Positions 1 to 10,730 of a DNA stretch of 64,000 nucleotides are shown here, piece after piece. The position numbers were made by a program, and so were the translations under genes. Every line of letters starts with the position of its first letter. Positions within the stretch are counted from its first letter, which is position 1. Under the pieces are notes generated by a model. It had not been told where the DNA came from. It did not search any database and worked only from the letters and a program-made list of their open reading frames with translations. The stretch spans positions 54,958,501 through 55,022,500 of the forward strand of contig NC_083704.1 in NCBI RefSeq assembly GCF_033118175.1, given 5' to 3'. Source of the DNA: Dama dama (taxonomy: Eukaryota > Chordata > Mammalia > Artiodactyla > Cervidae).

Positions 1-1040
1 CCAGTCAGGTGGGTCCCTAGGCTGCAGTGGTGTTTTGGGGAAAATTAAAAACCAAGCAGACCATCTGGGCACTGATAGGCAGAGTGTTTTGCCACCAAAG
101 ACTTTTCTGCATTAAGATGTGTGTGTTACTGGGCCCCAGGCAGTTAGGATTTTAGGCTCACTTCTCCTCCCTGTGTGGGGAAAAGTCTCTCCGATAGAAC
201 CACGTCCCCTCCTGAGTCCCTGTGCAGCTTGACTAACCTGGTCTTTTTACCTGTCCTTGGTCCCCGGGAGCCCAGACTCAGTAGGACAGCACACGAATAT
301 GCTGCACCACAGTAATGCCGGGGCACAAGGAACTAGAGGGTAATCTGCTGGGGAGAATTGGGTTGTTGGGGGCCGCCCTTGGTGGTGCAGATCCACCGCA
401 GTCCTGTCCTTGGGGCAGGGGCTGGGACTGGCTGTCTACTTGGGGCTTCTCAGGTCCCAGGGTACAGAATGTAAGTGACACAGTCGCTCAACAAGGTGGG
501 AGTTCCCCATAACATGCAGATTTAAAAATGCTCTTTTCAGGGGCTGGTGTACAGGTAGATAGGTGCAGTGTAGACATATCAGTGGGAGGACATAGATGGC
601 AGTAGGTCAAGTAGAGGTGTTGTCAAATTCTTTTTTTTCTGTATATTTAAAATTTTAGAAATAAAACATTAGGGGAAAAAATGCTTTGAGGGGCCTGTTT
701 GGGTATTTAGCTTACATTTTTATGGCTCTGTGATTCTGACAGTAATAGCCATTTCTACAAAGTTGCAACAGCCCTCATGTCTGTGCCCAGAGCCCTTCCT
801 TGCCATCTTGTCAGAGGCTGGAGTTCCCCAGGAGGCTTCCCTTCTCCAGCCTAACATGTCAGTGGTCAGAGCAAGACCCCAGGGCACCTTCTGTCTGGAC
901 TCTTCATCCGTTCCTTCTGCAGTTAGTGTCTGAGGGCTTCCTGTGTTCTAGTCTGTTGCATGAAAGGGGTGGCTAGATCGCTCCGACCTCTTTCTCTCAG
1001 TTTAAGGTATTGAAGGGTTCTTTTTGTTTTCTGTGCTTAG
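1..1040 (+). other. USP4: USP4 intron
   Basis: This is the end of the intron before USP4 exon A. I see no coding exon, RNA gene or young repeat in it; short open frames here lack splice support. Confidence 0.6.
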
Positions 1041-1144
1041 AGGTCTGAACATGTCGGAGTTTGTCTGTGACCCGTCAGCGAGGCCGTATGTGTACGACCT
1101 CATCGCCGTGTCCAATCACTATGGAGCCATGGGGGTTGGCCACT
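1041..1144 (+). CDS. USP4: USP4 coding exon A (His box)
   Basis: The acceptor is ctgtgcttag and the donor is gtgagt. The first base completes an Arg codon. The exon encodes GLNMSEFV to GVGH and ends with the first base of the Tyr codon of the His box. The catalytic His is the last complete codon. Confidence 0.93.
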
Positions 1145-4100
1145 GTGAGTACTGGCATCTGCTTTCCTCTGAGATGTTGAAATGCCCTTGGCCACTCATC
1201 TGTCACCAGCTTTTCCCTGTGTGCCAGCCATTGCCCTAAGGACTTGACTTAACAGCTCTGCAGGCCTCAAGTTGCAGGCTGCCCCTCATTTGTTTTGGCA
1301 GGGTGGTGGTTCATATCCTTTGATCCAATAATCCACTTCCAGTAAATCTGTCCTACTGAAATTACTTGACTTTGGGGAAAAGCTTCATGTACAAAGATAT
1401 TTACCTATTTATACTGGTGGCTCAGACGGTAAAGCTTCTGCCCACAATGCGGGAGACCTAGGTTTGCTCCCTGGGTCGAGAAGATCCCCTGGAGAAGGAA
1501 ATGGAAACCCACTCCAGTACTCTTGCCTAGAAAATTCCATGGATAGAGGCGCCTGGTAGGCTACAGTCCATGGGGTCACAAAGAGTCGGACACAACTGAG
1601 TCACTTCACTTCACTAGTGGAAAATTAGTGACAGCATTGGTGATTAGCAGCTGTCACTACTGTCCATCTGCTTGATGGAAGAGCACACAGCCATTGCAAA
1701 ATAAAATTATTAATACCATGGGGAAATGCCCATGATGTGCTCAGGGAAAACAGCTACACAAAATTGCATCATTATAGAAAGTAGTATCATAACTATGTAC
1801 ATTGAAACAAAAGACAAATTGTGATAGGAGAGGGGACAGCCTAGAAAGAGAGAGACCAAAATGTTCGTTTTATTATTTTTTTTTTTTTACTTTCTTCTAC
1901 TTTATTTTCCAAAATTTCTATAATGTGTAGGTTTACTTTTGCATTTATACTTTTACTTGTCTATTTTGTTACTTGTTTATGGAAAGGTTAGTGATGTTGA
2001 AGTGAGGAGCTGGGTCTCCTCGTGTCTCCTCTGTTGCGTCCGCACCATGACACCTGCCACTACCCCCAGTGTCAGGACCCCAAGAGGTGACACCATGGGA
2101 GGTGTCAGTTCCATTTACCCTCATAGTGGATTATGAACTGCCCCAGACCCCAGTCTTCTCTTCTGTACGGGTACGCTTTTCCTGTTGGCCCAAGTCTGTT
2201 CTCCTGCCTCTCTATTCTTACCATATCGCCTCCTGCCTTTGGATGGCTGCTCATTCTCCAGCCCTCAGGTCTACATTCCAGCCCATCGGAAGAAGGGGAA
2301 AAAAGGGCACGACCTTTCCTTTTAAGCAGACTGCCCAGAAATCCCCCTCAACTCCTCTACATACGTCTCATTGGCTGTAACTTGGTCACCTACCAACTAG
2401 CTGTAGGACGGGTGGGAAAGAAAAATTGTACCTGTCTAAAAATTGGGACTCTTCTAGAGCGGCTATTTGCAATACCTGTGATCATACCACATCCTATAGC
2501 ACTTATTCGTCTCTAACTTTTTTTTCTCTGCAAATTAATTTTGATATGTGTATTCATGCATATTGGACACATGTATTCATTTTTAACTCTTTTAGCATAC
2601 AAATGTACTGCTTGGGCAGGTTACTTCGATTCCATATGCTTCAGTTTCCTTATCCCGGTTAGGCTGGTTGTGTGCAGACCCACATTGGGTCCACAGTTGG
2701 AACACCATGATTGAGAGCCCTCATTGTTACTGTTCTGCCAAGCATGGACAGCAGGGACAGGCCCTTGGCACCTTCTCTGTCACTTTTTCCTGTGCCCTTC
2801 ACCACCGCTTGGTGCAGTAAGCACTGCAGTGAAGAATGGTTAAACAGCTTGCCAAGAGCCACACAGCAGGTCGAGACCAGAAACCAGATCTCCGTCAGAT
2901 TCAGTCGTTTCTGAGAGGCTGAGTGGAGCGAATCGGGTATCACTGCTGGGACTGCTGTTGTAAACATATCTTGCTCGGAAAGTGTAAAATCAAAACCGGA
3001 AGTGCTCACTCTGGAAAATACTTGGACTGGTGTGAGGAATTGTTACTGAGCCACAGATTCTTGACTCAGAGTTTCAAAGACAGATAAATTTAAGTTTTCT
3101 TGTTCATATCCCAACTCTGCCAACCCAAGCCCCCAGTGTGTCTCTCACTGGGATTACCCCACAGGCTCCAGAGGCAGTGAGAAACAATAGTAGACAGCCA
3201 TTCCTGGATATAGTGGGGGTGTTTGACTAAGCATGTTTTTGACAACTATTGTTTTGCTTAAATCTTAAAAAGTATCAGCTCCTTTTATGGGTCCCCCAAC
3301 TCTGAATTAGTGCTCATAGCTGTTTTCCCCAAGATTACAGTTTAAAGTCTGAGTCCCCAGCAGCTCCATTTTTACCCTTTTAGAGCCTTTTTGAGAAGAG
3401 AAGAGCTTATTTTTTTTTAAGGACGAGTTCTCTTTCGGTTGTTAGGACACAAGCTGTAAATTACCTTTAATTTCAGGCTCTTGCTATGTGTCATGTTTCG
3501 GAGTTGTTGAGTGCCAGCCTACTGAGCTAGCCAGATCACCTCTCTTGATGACCAACTAGCATATTCTGTTGCTTTGGCAGACACTGCGTACGCGAAGAAC
3601 AAACTGAACGGGAAGTGGTATTACTTTGATGATAGCAATGTGTCCCTAGCCTGTGAGGATCAGATAGTGGTGAGTAGGCCCTGATACCTGGTTCCCACTC
3701 TTACCTTTAGGGATTAGAGCTGGGAAGAGTCTCCCAGGCTAGTTGGTTATTGAGTCATCCTGCTGGGACAGTGGGAGCTACCATTCCTTCCGGGACCCTT
3801 CCTAATGAGACGCTTGACTCCTGAGTCTGTCACAGGGCTGCTACCTTTCGCCACTCCCTGGGCACGGTCAGCATGAGCCAGCCTCAGGTGGTACGGTTTT
3901 CACCATCACTTTAGTGTGTGGATGCACACAGGGCAAGACGGCGGATCCCTGAGGGTGGTGTGTTTTGAACAGAGAGCAAAGCTTGGGGGGGGAATGGGTG
4001 ATTATTCCAACCTGTGAACGGACGTCGTGCCTCTTGTGTTTTAGACAAAAGCAGCTTATGTGCTGTTTTATCAGCGTCGAGACGATGAGTTTCATAAGAC

Positions 4101-4203
4101 ACCTTCGCTCAGTTTTCCTGGATCTTCTGATGGAGGTGCAAGACCAAGCAGCTCACAGCAGGGCACGGGGGATGACGAGACTTACAGCATGGACACCAAC
4201 TGA
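1041..4203 (+). CDS. USP4: USP4, C-terminal end of ubiquitin-specific peptidase 4 (last three coding exons; gene enters from the left)
   Basis: USP4 is a cysteine deubiquitinase of the USP family that removes ubiquitin from substrates in cytoplasm and nucleus. Only the end of the gene is here: exons 1041-1144, 3581-3669 and 4045-4203 join in frame to give the last 117 residues. They contain the USP His box (GVGHYTAYAKN, with the catalytic His and the Tyr codon split by the intron), then WYYFDDSNV, which carries the acidic triad region, and the end of the catalytic fold (AYVLFYQRRD). A hydrophilic Ser-rich tail ends in SMDTN. The catalytic Cys, DUSP and Ubl domains lie outside the window. The paralogue USP15 shares the core but ends differently; the SMDTN end fits USP4. 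All junctions use GT-AG. C3orf62 follows on the same strand 1.4 kb downstream. Confidence 0.95.
1311..1900 (+). repeat. Old LINE fragment split by a Bov-tA SINE
   Basis: The flanks 1311-1410 and 1618-1900 read like the degraded 3' part of an old LINE: an aataatccacttcc-type motif, a cagccattgcaaaataaaat motif and an A/T-rich end. The SINE at 1416-1617 splits it. Family not assigned. Confidence 0.45.
1416..1617 (+). repeat. Bov-tA SINE
   Basis: The element shows the tRNA-like head (ggtggctcagacggtaaag), the caccatt/ctggagaagg body, ttgcctagaaaattccat, and the end gagtcggacacaactgag. This is a ruminant-specific SINE, mildly diverged, in a USP4 intron. Confidence 0.92.
2600..2910. repeat. Possible MIR remnants
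   Basis: 2620-2660 resembles the 'cttcagtttcctta' MIR core on one strand. 2835-2880 resembles 'cttgccaagagccacacagcaggtcgag' on the other strand. Both are old and degraded. Confidence 0.4.
3581..3669 (+). CDS. USP4: USP4 coding exon B
   Basis: The acceptor is ttgctttggcag and the donor is gtgagt. The exon completes the Tyr and encodes TAYAKNKLNGKWYYFDDSNV to EDQIV, ending in phase 0. It contains the conserved FDD/N motif that follows the His box in USP enzymes. Confidence 0.93.
4045..4203 (+). CDS. USP4: USP4 last coding exon
   Basis: The acceptor is cttgtgttttag. The exon starts with TKAAYVLFYQRRDDEF, the last strand of the USP fold. A 30-residue Ser/Gly/Asp-rich tail follows and ends SMDTN at a TGA at 4201-4203. 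Confidence 0.93.
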   Translation, partial: TKAAYVLFYQRRDDEFHKTPSLSFPGSSDGGARPSSSQQGTGDDETYSMDTN

Positions 4204-5000
4204 TCTGCCCCAGTGACCCTGCACCGCAGCACCAGTGCCATCCCCCAGGAGAACACCTTTGACACTGAAGACTGCTAGTGTTCCGTCTAAAAACCAGATG
4301 AGGAAATTTCCTGCTTTTATGAGCAGAAGAAAAAAAAAAAAAGACCCTGTTTGCTCAGAAGGGTTATGTCAAGAGGCTGAATTATTTTTTTTTTATACAG
4401 GTGGTAAAAATTTTCTGTAAAACGGGTAGAGCTGCAGAGTTGGGGTTGGCGGTGGGGAGCACACAGTGGAGAATGTCTGACCAATTGAGTGGAGAGGAAC
4501 ACACTGTCATTGCGTTTGGGGCTGCCGTGAAGACCTGCCACAGGCTGCCCTGCCCTCCTGGATTTCGGATTCTGGTGCTGGTTACTGGTCCTCCCAGTAG
4601 TCTACCCACAGTAAATCAACCTCAAGTAAACTTGATGTCGTCCCCTTTTCCCTTGCTGTGCACTGAGATGGGTTTATAATACCCTAAAAAGTAGCCACTG
4701 ATGCCCCTTTCTGTTTCCCTAGTCACCTTGGAATTTCCAGCTTCCTTCTCCCTAATGATATTTGGTGTTGGAGTTTCCCTACCTTCAGTCTCCTGTGGAA
4801 CCTAGCAGTTCTGTTATGTTCCCTGGCATCCTTGATGAATTGAGACAGGTGGATATCGTGTGACATTTCTATTAGATCCCACTTAAATATCAGGACAGGA
4901 CACTGCTGGGTCTCCTGCAGCCGTTTCTCTCCGTATTGGCGTCAGAATAGGAACTTTCCTGGGCTTGGAAAGGGCTCTTCTTCTGCTGGGGACTTTGGTT
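4204..5000 (+). other. USP4: USP4 3' UTR (end not fixed)
   Basis: The sequence after the stop is non-coding, with an A14-type run near 4330 and a T-run near 4385. I find no AATAAA or ATTAAA before the next gene. Two weak AGTAAA variants occur at about 4609 and 4624, so the poly(A) site cannot be placed. Confidence 0.5.
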
Positions 5001-5480
5001 AGAAGTGAGATCCCCGCCCCTGGTCTGATTGCCCCACCCTTTCCCCCCGGGCCATTGTCGCTGTCCCCTGCGTGCGTGCGTGCGTGGGCCCTCTGCTTCC
5101 CCGTCACGCTGCGTGGGTTCAAAAAAACGAGGCCATCCATGCGTCCCTTGTCTGACCTTTAACCCGAGCCGTGGGGGTTGGGCTTGTCCGGGCGCCGACA
5201 CGCGCGATCAGCTGATGAGAGCGCAAGACGACCCAACGGTTAGGTTTCTTCGGCTGATGGGTTTCTTTGGCTGATGGGTGAGGACGCAGCCATGGGTCTC
5301 GGCCCTGGGCGGCCGCGGGGTGGGGCCTGAGAGCGGAGTGGGGGTGGCCAGGAGGCGGGGAGGAGGGCCGGGCTCGATCGATCACTGGTTCCTCCCTCCC
5401 CGGTGGAGAAGTGCAGACGCAGCTGTTGCCACGAGGAGAAAATCTCCCCGAGAGTGGGTTTCTCGGCTCTCTGACCTGTG
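5000..5480 (+). promoter_or_regulatory. CpG-rich promoter of C3orf62 with candidate non-coding exon 1
   Basis: The GC content and CpG count rise sharply here (gtgcgtgcgtgcgtggg, gggcgccgacacgcgcgatc, ggcggccgcggggtggggcc). No TATA box is seen. A usable donor (ctgatgg|gtgagg) at 5277/5278 could end a non-coding exon 1 that splices to the acceptor at 5580. An imperfect tandem copy of a 17-base unit containing ggctgatggg sits at 5241-5278. Confidence 0.55.
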
Positions 5481-5613
5481 GCGTGGCTCAAACTTAAGGA
5501 AATTGTGACAAATACCCCATCGTGGGCGGTTTACAACCTTATCTGTACCGCTATTCTCACATTGTTCTGTGCATTTCCAGTGTATTACATAATAAAGGTC
5601 GCTTGTAGGGAAG

Positions 5614-6023
5614 ATGTCTGAGAAACTGAGGAGATGCAGAAAGGAGCTGACTGCAGCCATCGACCGGGCCTTTGAAGGAGTCAGCCATTCCCAGGAGTGC
5701 TCGGGCCGCCCGCGGGTGGAGCTGGACGCCGCCCCGCTCGCCTTCCCCCTCCCCGTGCACCGGCTCCTCTGCCGGAGGCACCCGCTGGTAGCCTGCTCCT
5801 CTGCGGCTCCATTCTCTCCCGTCCCTGGCGCTCCGGAGAACGAGAATGTGGCCTTTGCACCAAACCATGCCCCCGTGAATGCAAAGCCCCAGGCGCTCTG
5901 CCCCAAAAGAAAACCTCTGAGCAGCAAGGAAAACATCCTGATGCGTTCCTCCATTTTGGCACCCGAAAGACAGTTTTGGCGAGCAACAGGAGATGGGGAG
6001 AACTGGAGAAAAGACAGTCTAAG
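5614..6023 (+). CDS. C3orf62: C3orf62 first coding exon
   Basis: It runs from the ATG to the donor gtgatt after CTA AG, ending with two bases of a codon. It encodes residues 1-136. Codons are GC-rich in the middle, reflecting the promoter island. Confidence 0.88.
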
Positions 6024-8501
6024 GTGATTCCAATCTCATGGGTTTAACAGCTACAATTAGGGGGATTTCCTATTGTGGGGGGGGGGGGTGGAATTGTTGA
6101 AAATTCTAAGCTGGGTCCATAACACTGATTTTCCCTCCCCTTGGGGGAATGGCAACCCATTCCAGTATTCTTGCCTGGAAAATCCCATGGGCAGAGGACC
6201 CTGGTAGGCTACGGTCCATGGGGTCGCAGAGTTGGGCACCATTGAGCGACTTCACTTCACTCACTGGGGGCGCTAAGTCTTCCCCAGACCTTGTCTTCTC
6301 CCAGGTGGTTGCAAACTGCCTGGTCTTAGGTACCTTTTAAAGGCTTAATTAAAATTTAAGTTTATTTTTGCATCATCTCTTAGCAAGGAGGACCATGTGG
6401 GCTGAAATTTCCAGGTCCTGCCATCTTGGCTGCCCTGTAAGGAGAGATTGAAGAAGCCATTTAATTGTTTCAGTATTACTTTTATCTGTGCTCTTATTCA
6501 CAGACATTAATGGGCATTAGAATGCTTTTAGTCAACTTCACTGACTTAGTGGTTCCCAGTTTTTGAATCACAACATAAATGACAATTTAAAGGACTAGTG
6601 TTTGTCTTTAAGATTATCTAACACTGAGTTCACCCCTGATACTTTCTTGAAAGAGGATCTAATCCTCTGCCTTTTTCTTTTCTCCCCGGGGCTGCAGGAA
6701 TGATACAGAGAAGGATTTGAAAGTTGACCCAAGCATCCCACTCGGTTCCAGCCAAGAGGTCACAAAGGATCTGCTTGATATGATTGGTGAGTTCAGAGGG
6801 CTGCTCCATCCTCTCTCTGAAAGGATAGATCCTTCACCCAGGCCCCCAAGTCAGCAAGTGTCTTATAAAAAATACATCTCTTCCATTGGCTTGATAGATT
6901 TGTTTGGTTCACAGCAGGCTCCATGCAGAGAGCCTTCATGGAACTGATAGCCTGGAGGAGTCACATCCATCAAGTCATTTCATAAATGTACAATTAGAGT
7001 GAATCCTCGGAAACCAAGGACCGCAGCCGCTGTTGGATGAGTTTATTTGAGAAGGAAACAGGACATAGGCAGAGATGAAGAGACGGGGAGTAGTCTAGCT
7101 TGGGTGGGTGGTGGTAACACAAGATTAAAAGAAAAGTTAGAAGCCCAAAGCTCCCCTTTAATTCTGCCATCCACCACAAAGGCAACCACTATTAACGCAG
7201 GGTGGTATATCCTGGCGTAGACACTTTTGCTACACACACATCTGTATGTTCTGAGTGTGAACTTCATGCGCCCTATTTTTACACAATGCACAGTGACCAG
7301 ACAGCTCCTAATTAAGAGATACATAGCCTTGGGAGCAGCCCAAAGCTGTTGGCCCTGAAGGGTCACGGGGTTATGGGGCAGCAAAGGAGGAGGTCTGGTG
7401 AGGGGTGGTACGTGCCCTGGGTCACAAAGCAAGATCCCTGCCTTTGCTTTAGTGACCTGAATCTCCTCCCATGGTCCCAGTAGGTGAACGGAAGTCATCA
7501 CTGCCTCTGCTTACCTCCTTCCATGGCCCCTGCCATCTACAGGAAGCATTTTCCTGCTCTTTTGGCTGTGGTGCGTGGCGCTCTGTGCTGTGTGCTGTGC
7601 TCAGTCGCTTTGGCCATGTCCAACTCTTTGCCACCCCACATACTATAGCCTGCCAGGCCCCTCTCTCCATGGGTTTCTCCAGGCAAGGATACTGGAGTTG
7701 ATTGCCATGCTCTCCTCCAGGGGATATTGCTGACCCAGGGATCCAATCCACATGTCTTATCTCTCCCACATTGGCAGGGGGGTTCTTCATCACCAGGGCC
7801 ACCTGACCAGGTTAGATCTTAGTTCTCCGATCAGGGATGGAACCCACACCCTGTGCAGTGGAGATTATGAAGTCTTAACCACTGGACCATCAGGAAAATC
7901 CCAATAGGCAGCATTTTACTTATTCAGAAGACCCCACACAGTGTCTTGTGTCCTCAGGTCAGGGAATAGTTCCCCAAGAGCCAGAATAAGCACAGGCATC
8001 TCTGTATCCTCCCACTTACAGCCTGCTTGGAGACCAATAGGTATCTGGGACTCAGTAAATACCTGCACTGGAAAGGGGGTGCCAAGCCCACATTACAGTG
8101 TGACAGCCGGGTCCGGAACACCGGCTTTGCCTGCTCCCAGGAGATGGCCACCCACTTGTAGTTTTTAATTTCTGCCCAAAACATCTTCAGAATTCTCCCA
8201 CTGGACTTCTAATGCTGAATGTTTTTATTTTTAAGACCATACAAGCATCCGAACTATTGAAGAATTGGCTGGTAAACTAGAATTTGAAAACGAGTTGAAC
8301 CGTGTGTGTGGCCACTGTGAAGATTCGCCTTTCAAGGAGGAAGCCTGGGCCCTGCTGGTGGACGAGAGCCCTCAGAAGGCCCCGGACGCAGACTCTGGCA
8401 GCCTCAAGCAGGCTTTCGATGACCACAATATCGTGGAGACTGTTCTGGACTTGGAAGAGGACTACAATTTGATGACCTCTTTTAAATACCAAATTGAGTA
8501 A
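5614..8501 (+). CDS. C3orf62: C3orf62 homologue, uncharacterised protein (254 residues)
   Basis: Exons 5614-6023, 6698-6786 and 8236-8501 join in frame to 254 residues. The human protein is close to this (about 267 residues from memory), and position and orientation next to USP4 agree. The ATG at 5614 has A at -3 and follows a good acceptor at 5580 (cattgttctgtgcatttccag), so exon 1 is probably non-coding. The N-terminal 30 residues are a charged helix (MSEKLRRCRKELTAAIDRAF). The middle is Pro/Ala-rich and looks disordered, with a basic KRK patch and a KEN tripeptide (SSKENIL) that could be a degradation box. The C-terminal 90 residues are acidic and probably helical, rich in Leu, Asp and Glu (TVLDLEEDYNLM). 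No enzyme motif, signal peptide or membrane segment is visible. Function is unknown. Confidence 0.88.
6136..6262 (+). repeat. Bov-tA SINE, 5'-truncated
   Basis: The body and end of the SINE are present (ggcaacccattccagtattc, ttgcctggaaaatcccat, tgagcgacttcacttcact). The tRNA-like head is missing. It lies in C3orf62 intron 2. Confidence 0.9.
6698..6786 (+). CDS. C3orf62: C3orf62 second coding exon
   Basis: The acceptor is ccccggggctgcag and the donor is gtgagt. It encodes NDTEKDLKVDPSIPLGSSQE to DLLDMI and ends with one base of a codon. Confidence 0.85.
7583..7805 (-). repeat. Bov-tA SINE
   Basis: Antisense Bov-tA (gctcagtcgctttggccatg, tccatgggtttctccaggc, ending in the complement of the tRNA-like head near 7790). 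It abuts a CHR-type SINE in the same orientation. Confidence 0.88.
7806..7903 (-). repeat. tRNA-derived CHR-type SINE
   Basis: Antisense copy ending with cttaaccactggaccatcag and gaaaatccc, the complement of the usual gggaattccctggtggtccag head. Confidence 0.8.
8236..8501 (+). CDS. C3orf62: C3orf62 last coding exon
   Basis: The acceptor is gtttttatttttaag. It encodes HTSIRTIEELAGKLEFENEL through the acidic end YNLMTSFKYQIE, with stop TAA at 8499-8501. It holds a CGHCE motif, but a single Cys pair is not enough to call a zinc site. Confidence 0.88.
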
Positions 8502-9910
8502 GGACAGTTGACTTCAGCTTTGATTCTTTATGGTAGGAGACTGATGTTAGGATGTCTGTGCAAGTTAGTCACAATCATCAGGGGCCACTTCAAAGGCTTA
8601 GCAGAATCTGAATTACCATGACTTTTTAACTTCTAGTGGTGTACCTTTTTCAGCTGACAGCCCAGTTTTTTGGTTGTTGTTCTTTTGTTTTTTAACTCTG
8701 TTGCTTTAAAATGTTTCTTTTTTCACTTTTTTTTTTCTAACATCTTGACTGTTTTTTGGATTGCTGTTCAATATACACAGTACCCAAGGCAGGTCATGGG
8801 CCTCTGCTGTGTCTCTTGATGTTTTTTTCTATGGGCCCCTGAAAACGTCCAGGTTCCACAAGCAGTGTGGGCTTTCTGATCCCCTGGGACCAGCCCATCC
8901 CAGGCCTGCTCAGTGGAGGAACTGGCCTCAAGAGGGACCTTGGCCCCAGGCCCTCTGCCACATTTGCACACACCACACACACGGCTGCCTGTCCCCTGCA
9001 CGGGCATCATGCCCTCCTCATGGCCAGACCCTCAGTCCCTCCATCCTTGCCCCTGCCCAGATCAGAGGCCTCCTACTTGTGTCCAGGGAGCTGGCAGCAT
9101 CCCTGGTACCCTTCTGGCAGGACATTCCTGTGAGGCCAGCCCACCATACACCCACATCAGACATCTGGGCCCTCAGCTGAGGGGGGAAAGGAAGGGATGA
9201 GCACAGGTCCTGCTCATTCACTACATACCTGAACCTCATCCATCCCATTCCAGGACTGGACCCCCGGGAGGCCACAGGTGGTTCCCATGACAATGACTGT
9301 GCTGGGATAAGATGGCCAGGGGCAGGGAGGGGCTGAGCTACTGCCCTCTGAGGTCAGCATGGCAGCAGAAGCTCAGCAGGGCTGGCTCCAGCCCCACCGC
9401 TTGAGAGAAAGGACACCATCAGGGATTATTTGGACCCATCTCTCAAAACCATGATGTTCTTTCAGGAAACCTAATAAACTGTTGAGCAAGGTATGATATC
9501 TCCCAGAAACTGAGTATCAGGGAACTGCCTACCTCCTTGGCTCATAGGGGAGAATGGGGGTGACAAGGCTGGTATAGAACTGTTTGTTAAGACATAAAAG
9601 TCAAAGAGCTGGGGAGGAAGGCCTGGGGGCTGATGACCCCCACGAGGCCGTATTTTAGGCTAGTGACCCAGCATGAGGCAGGCTGCAGGGCTGGCAACAC
9701 CCCATCACCACCACAGGTCCAGAGAGTCATCTGGGTCCCATAGGTGGAGACTTTGCACCTAGTTCTTAGTGGTGCACCTGCCTGACCCTGAGAACTAGCC
9801 TCCCGCCACTTAAAGTAACAGGTCTCCACTGCCAGGTGAAGGGCAGAGTGACTAACCAGAGGCTCCTGACAGCCCCCTGACAGTCCCTGCAGTGGATAAT
9901 AAACACTCGC
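8502..9910 (+). other. C3orf62: C3orf62 3' UTR, with two candidate poly(A) signals
   Basis: No coding signal follows the stop. AATAAA occurs at 9473-9478 and again at 9898-9903, giving two possible 3' ends of about 1.0 and 1.4 kb. Open frames on both strands in this interval have no family match I recognise. Confidence 0.55.
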
Positions 9911-10474
9911 AGATGGTGGAGTTGGGATTCACTTTTTAGCCCCTGAGCTGGTGGGACACAGGAGCATGTGAGAAGAAATGCCTACAGCCTCTTGGCTGCC
10001 ACACTCGGGAGAAGGGGCTGTCTGGATGGAGACATGTCAGGCGACTTGCTATTCAGAACACCAGGTCTCCCAACAGTGAGTTCCAAATAATATGTATTGA
10101 TGTGGATCCTCTCCCACAGAGGAAGTGAGGCGTAATCCCCATCCTCCCCGGTCTCTGCCCATCACTACCCCTGGAGAGTGAGCTGGACTTAGTAACTCAC
10201 TTTTCAAGGGAGAGAGCTGGGGAAGAGAGTAGAGACATGGACAAGCCTGGCAGACACCACTTAACCAAGTGATGAAGGTCCATCCCACCCATGCTGTCCT
10301 GTGCCCATTACCCACACCTGACAGGATGCAACGAGATGGGAGCTTCATTTTCAACCCAGATTGGGGGGTATTCTCCAGGATGCCTGGCCAGTACCCTAGA
10401 TTGTCAATGTCAGGAAAACAAGGAAAAAAGTCAAAATCTGTCACACAGTAGCAGACACTAAGGAGACACAATAA

Positions 10475-10730
10475 CTAAATGCAGTGAAGTGTCCTAGATT
10501 GCATCCTGGAATGGAAAGGGGACATTCATGGAAAAATGGATCAAATACAAGCTCAAGTTTAGTTTTTAATATGTTTATGTTAGTTTCTTAGTTTTGACAC
10601 GTACACCACGTTATGCAAGATGTTAACTTTAAGAGAAGCTAAGTGAAGGATATATTTGAACTTACTATCTTTGTACCTTTCCTGTAAATCTGAATTTATT
10701 CCAAAATTTACAAAAAAAATTTTTTAATGC
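10475..10730 (+). repeat. Old LINE 3' end
   Basis: The order of motifs (gtcctagattgcatcctgga, ttcttagttttgacacgtac, tgcaagatgttaactttaag, cctgtaaatctgaatttatt) followed by an A-rich end is that of an ancient mammalian LINE 3' terminus. Confidence 0.6.

Noticed and set aside
5382..5954. 190-codon minus-strand open frame antisense to C3orf62
   Set aside because: It is a shadow of the GC-rich first coding exon; no splice or homology support.
9018..9300. Possible extra exons in the C3orf62 3' UTR
   Set aside because: Open frames on both strands overlap with no splice consensus or recognisable protein.
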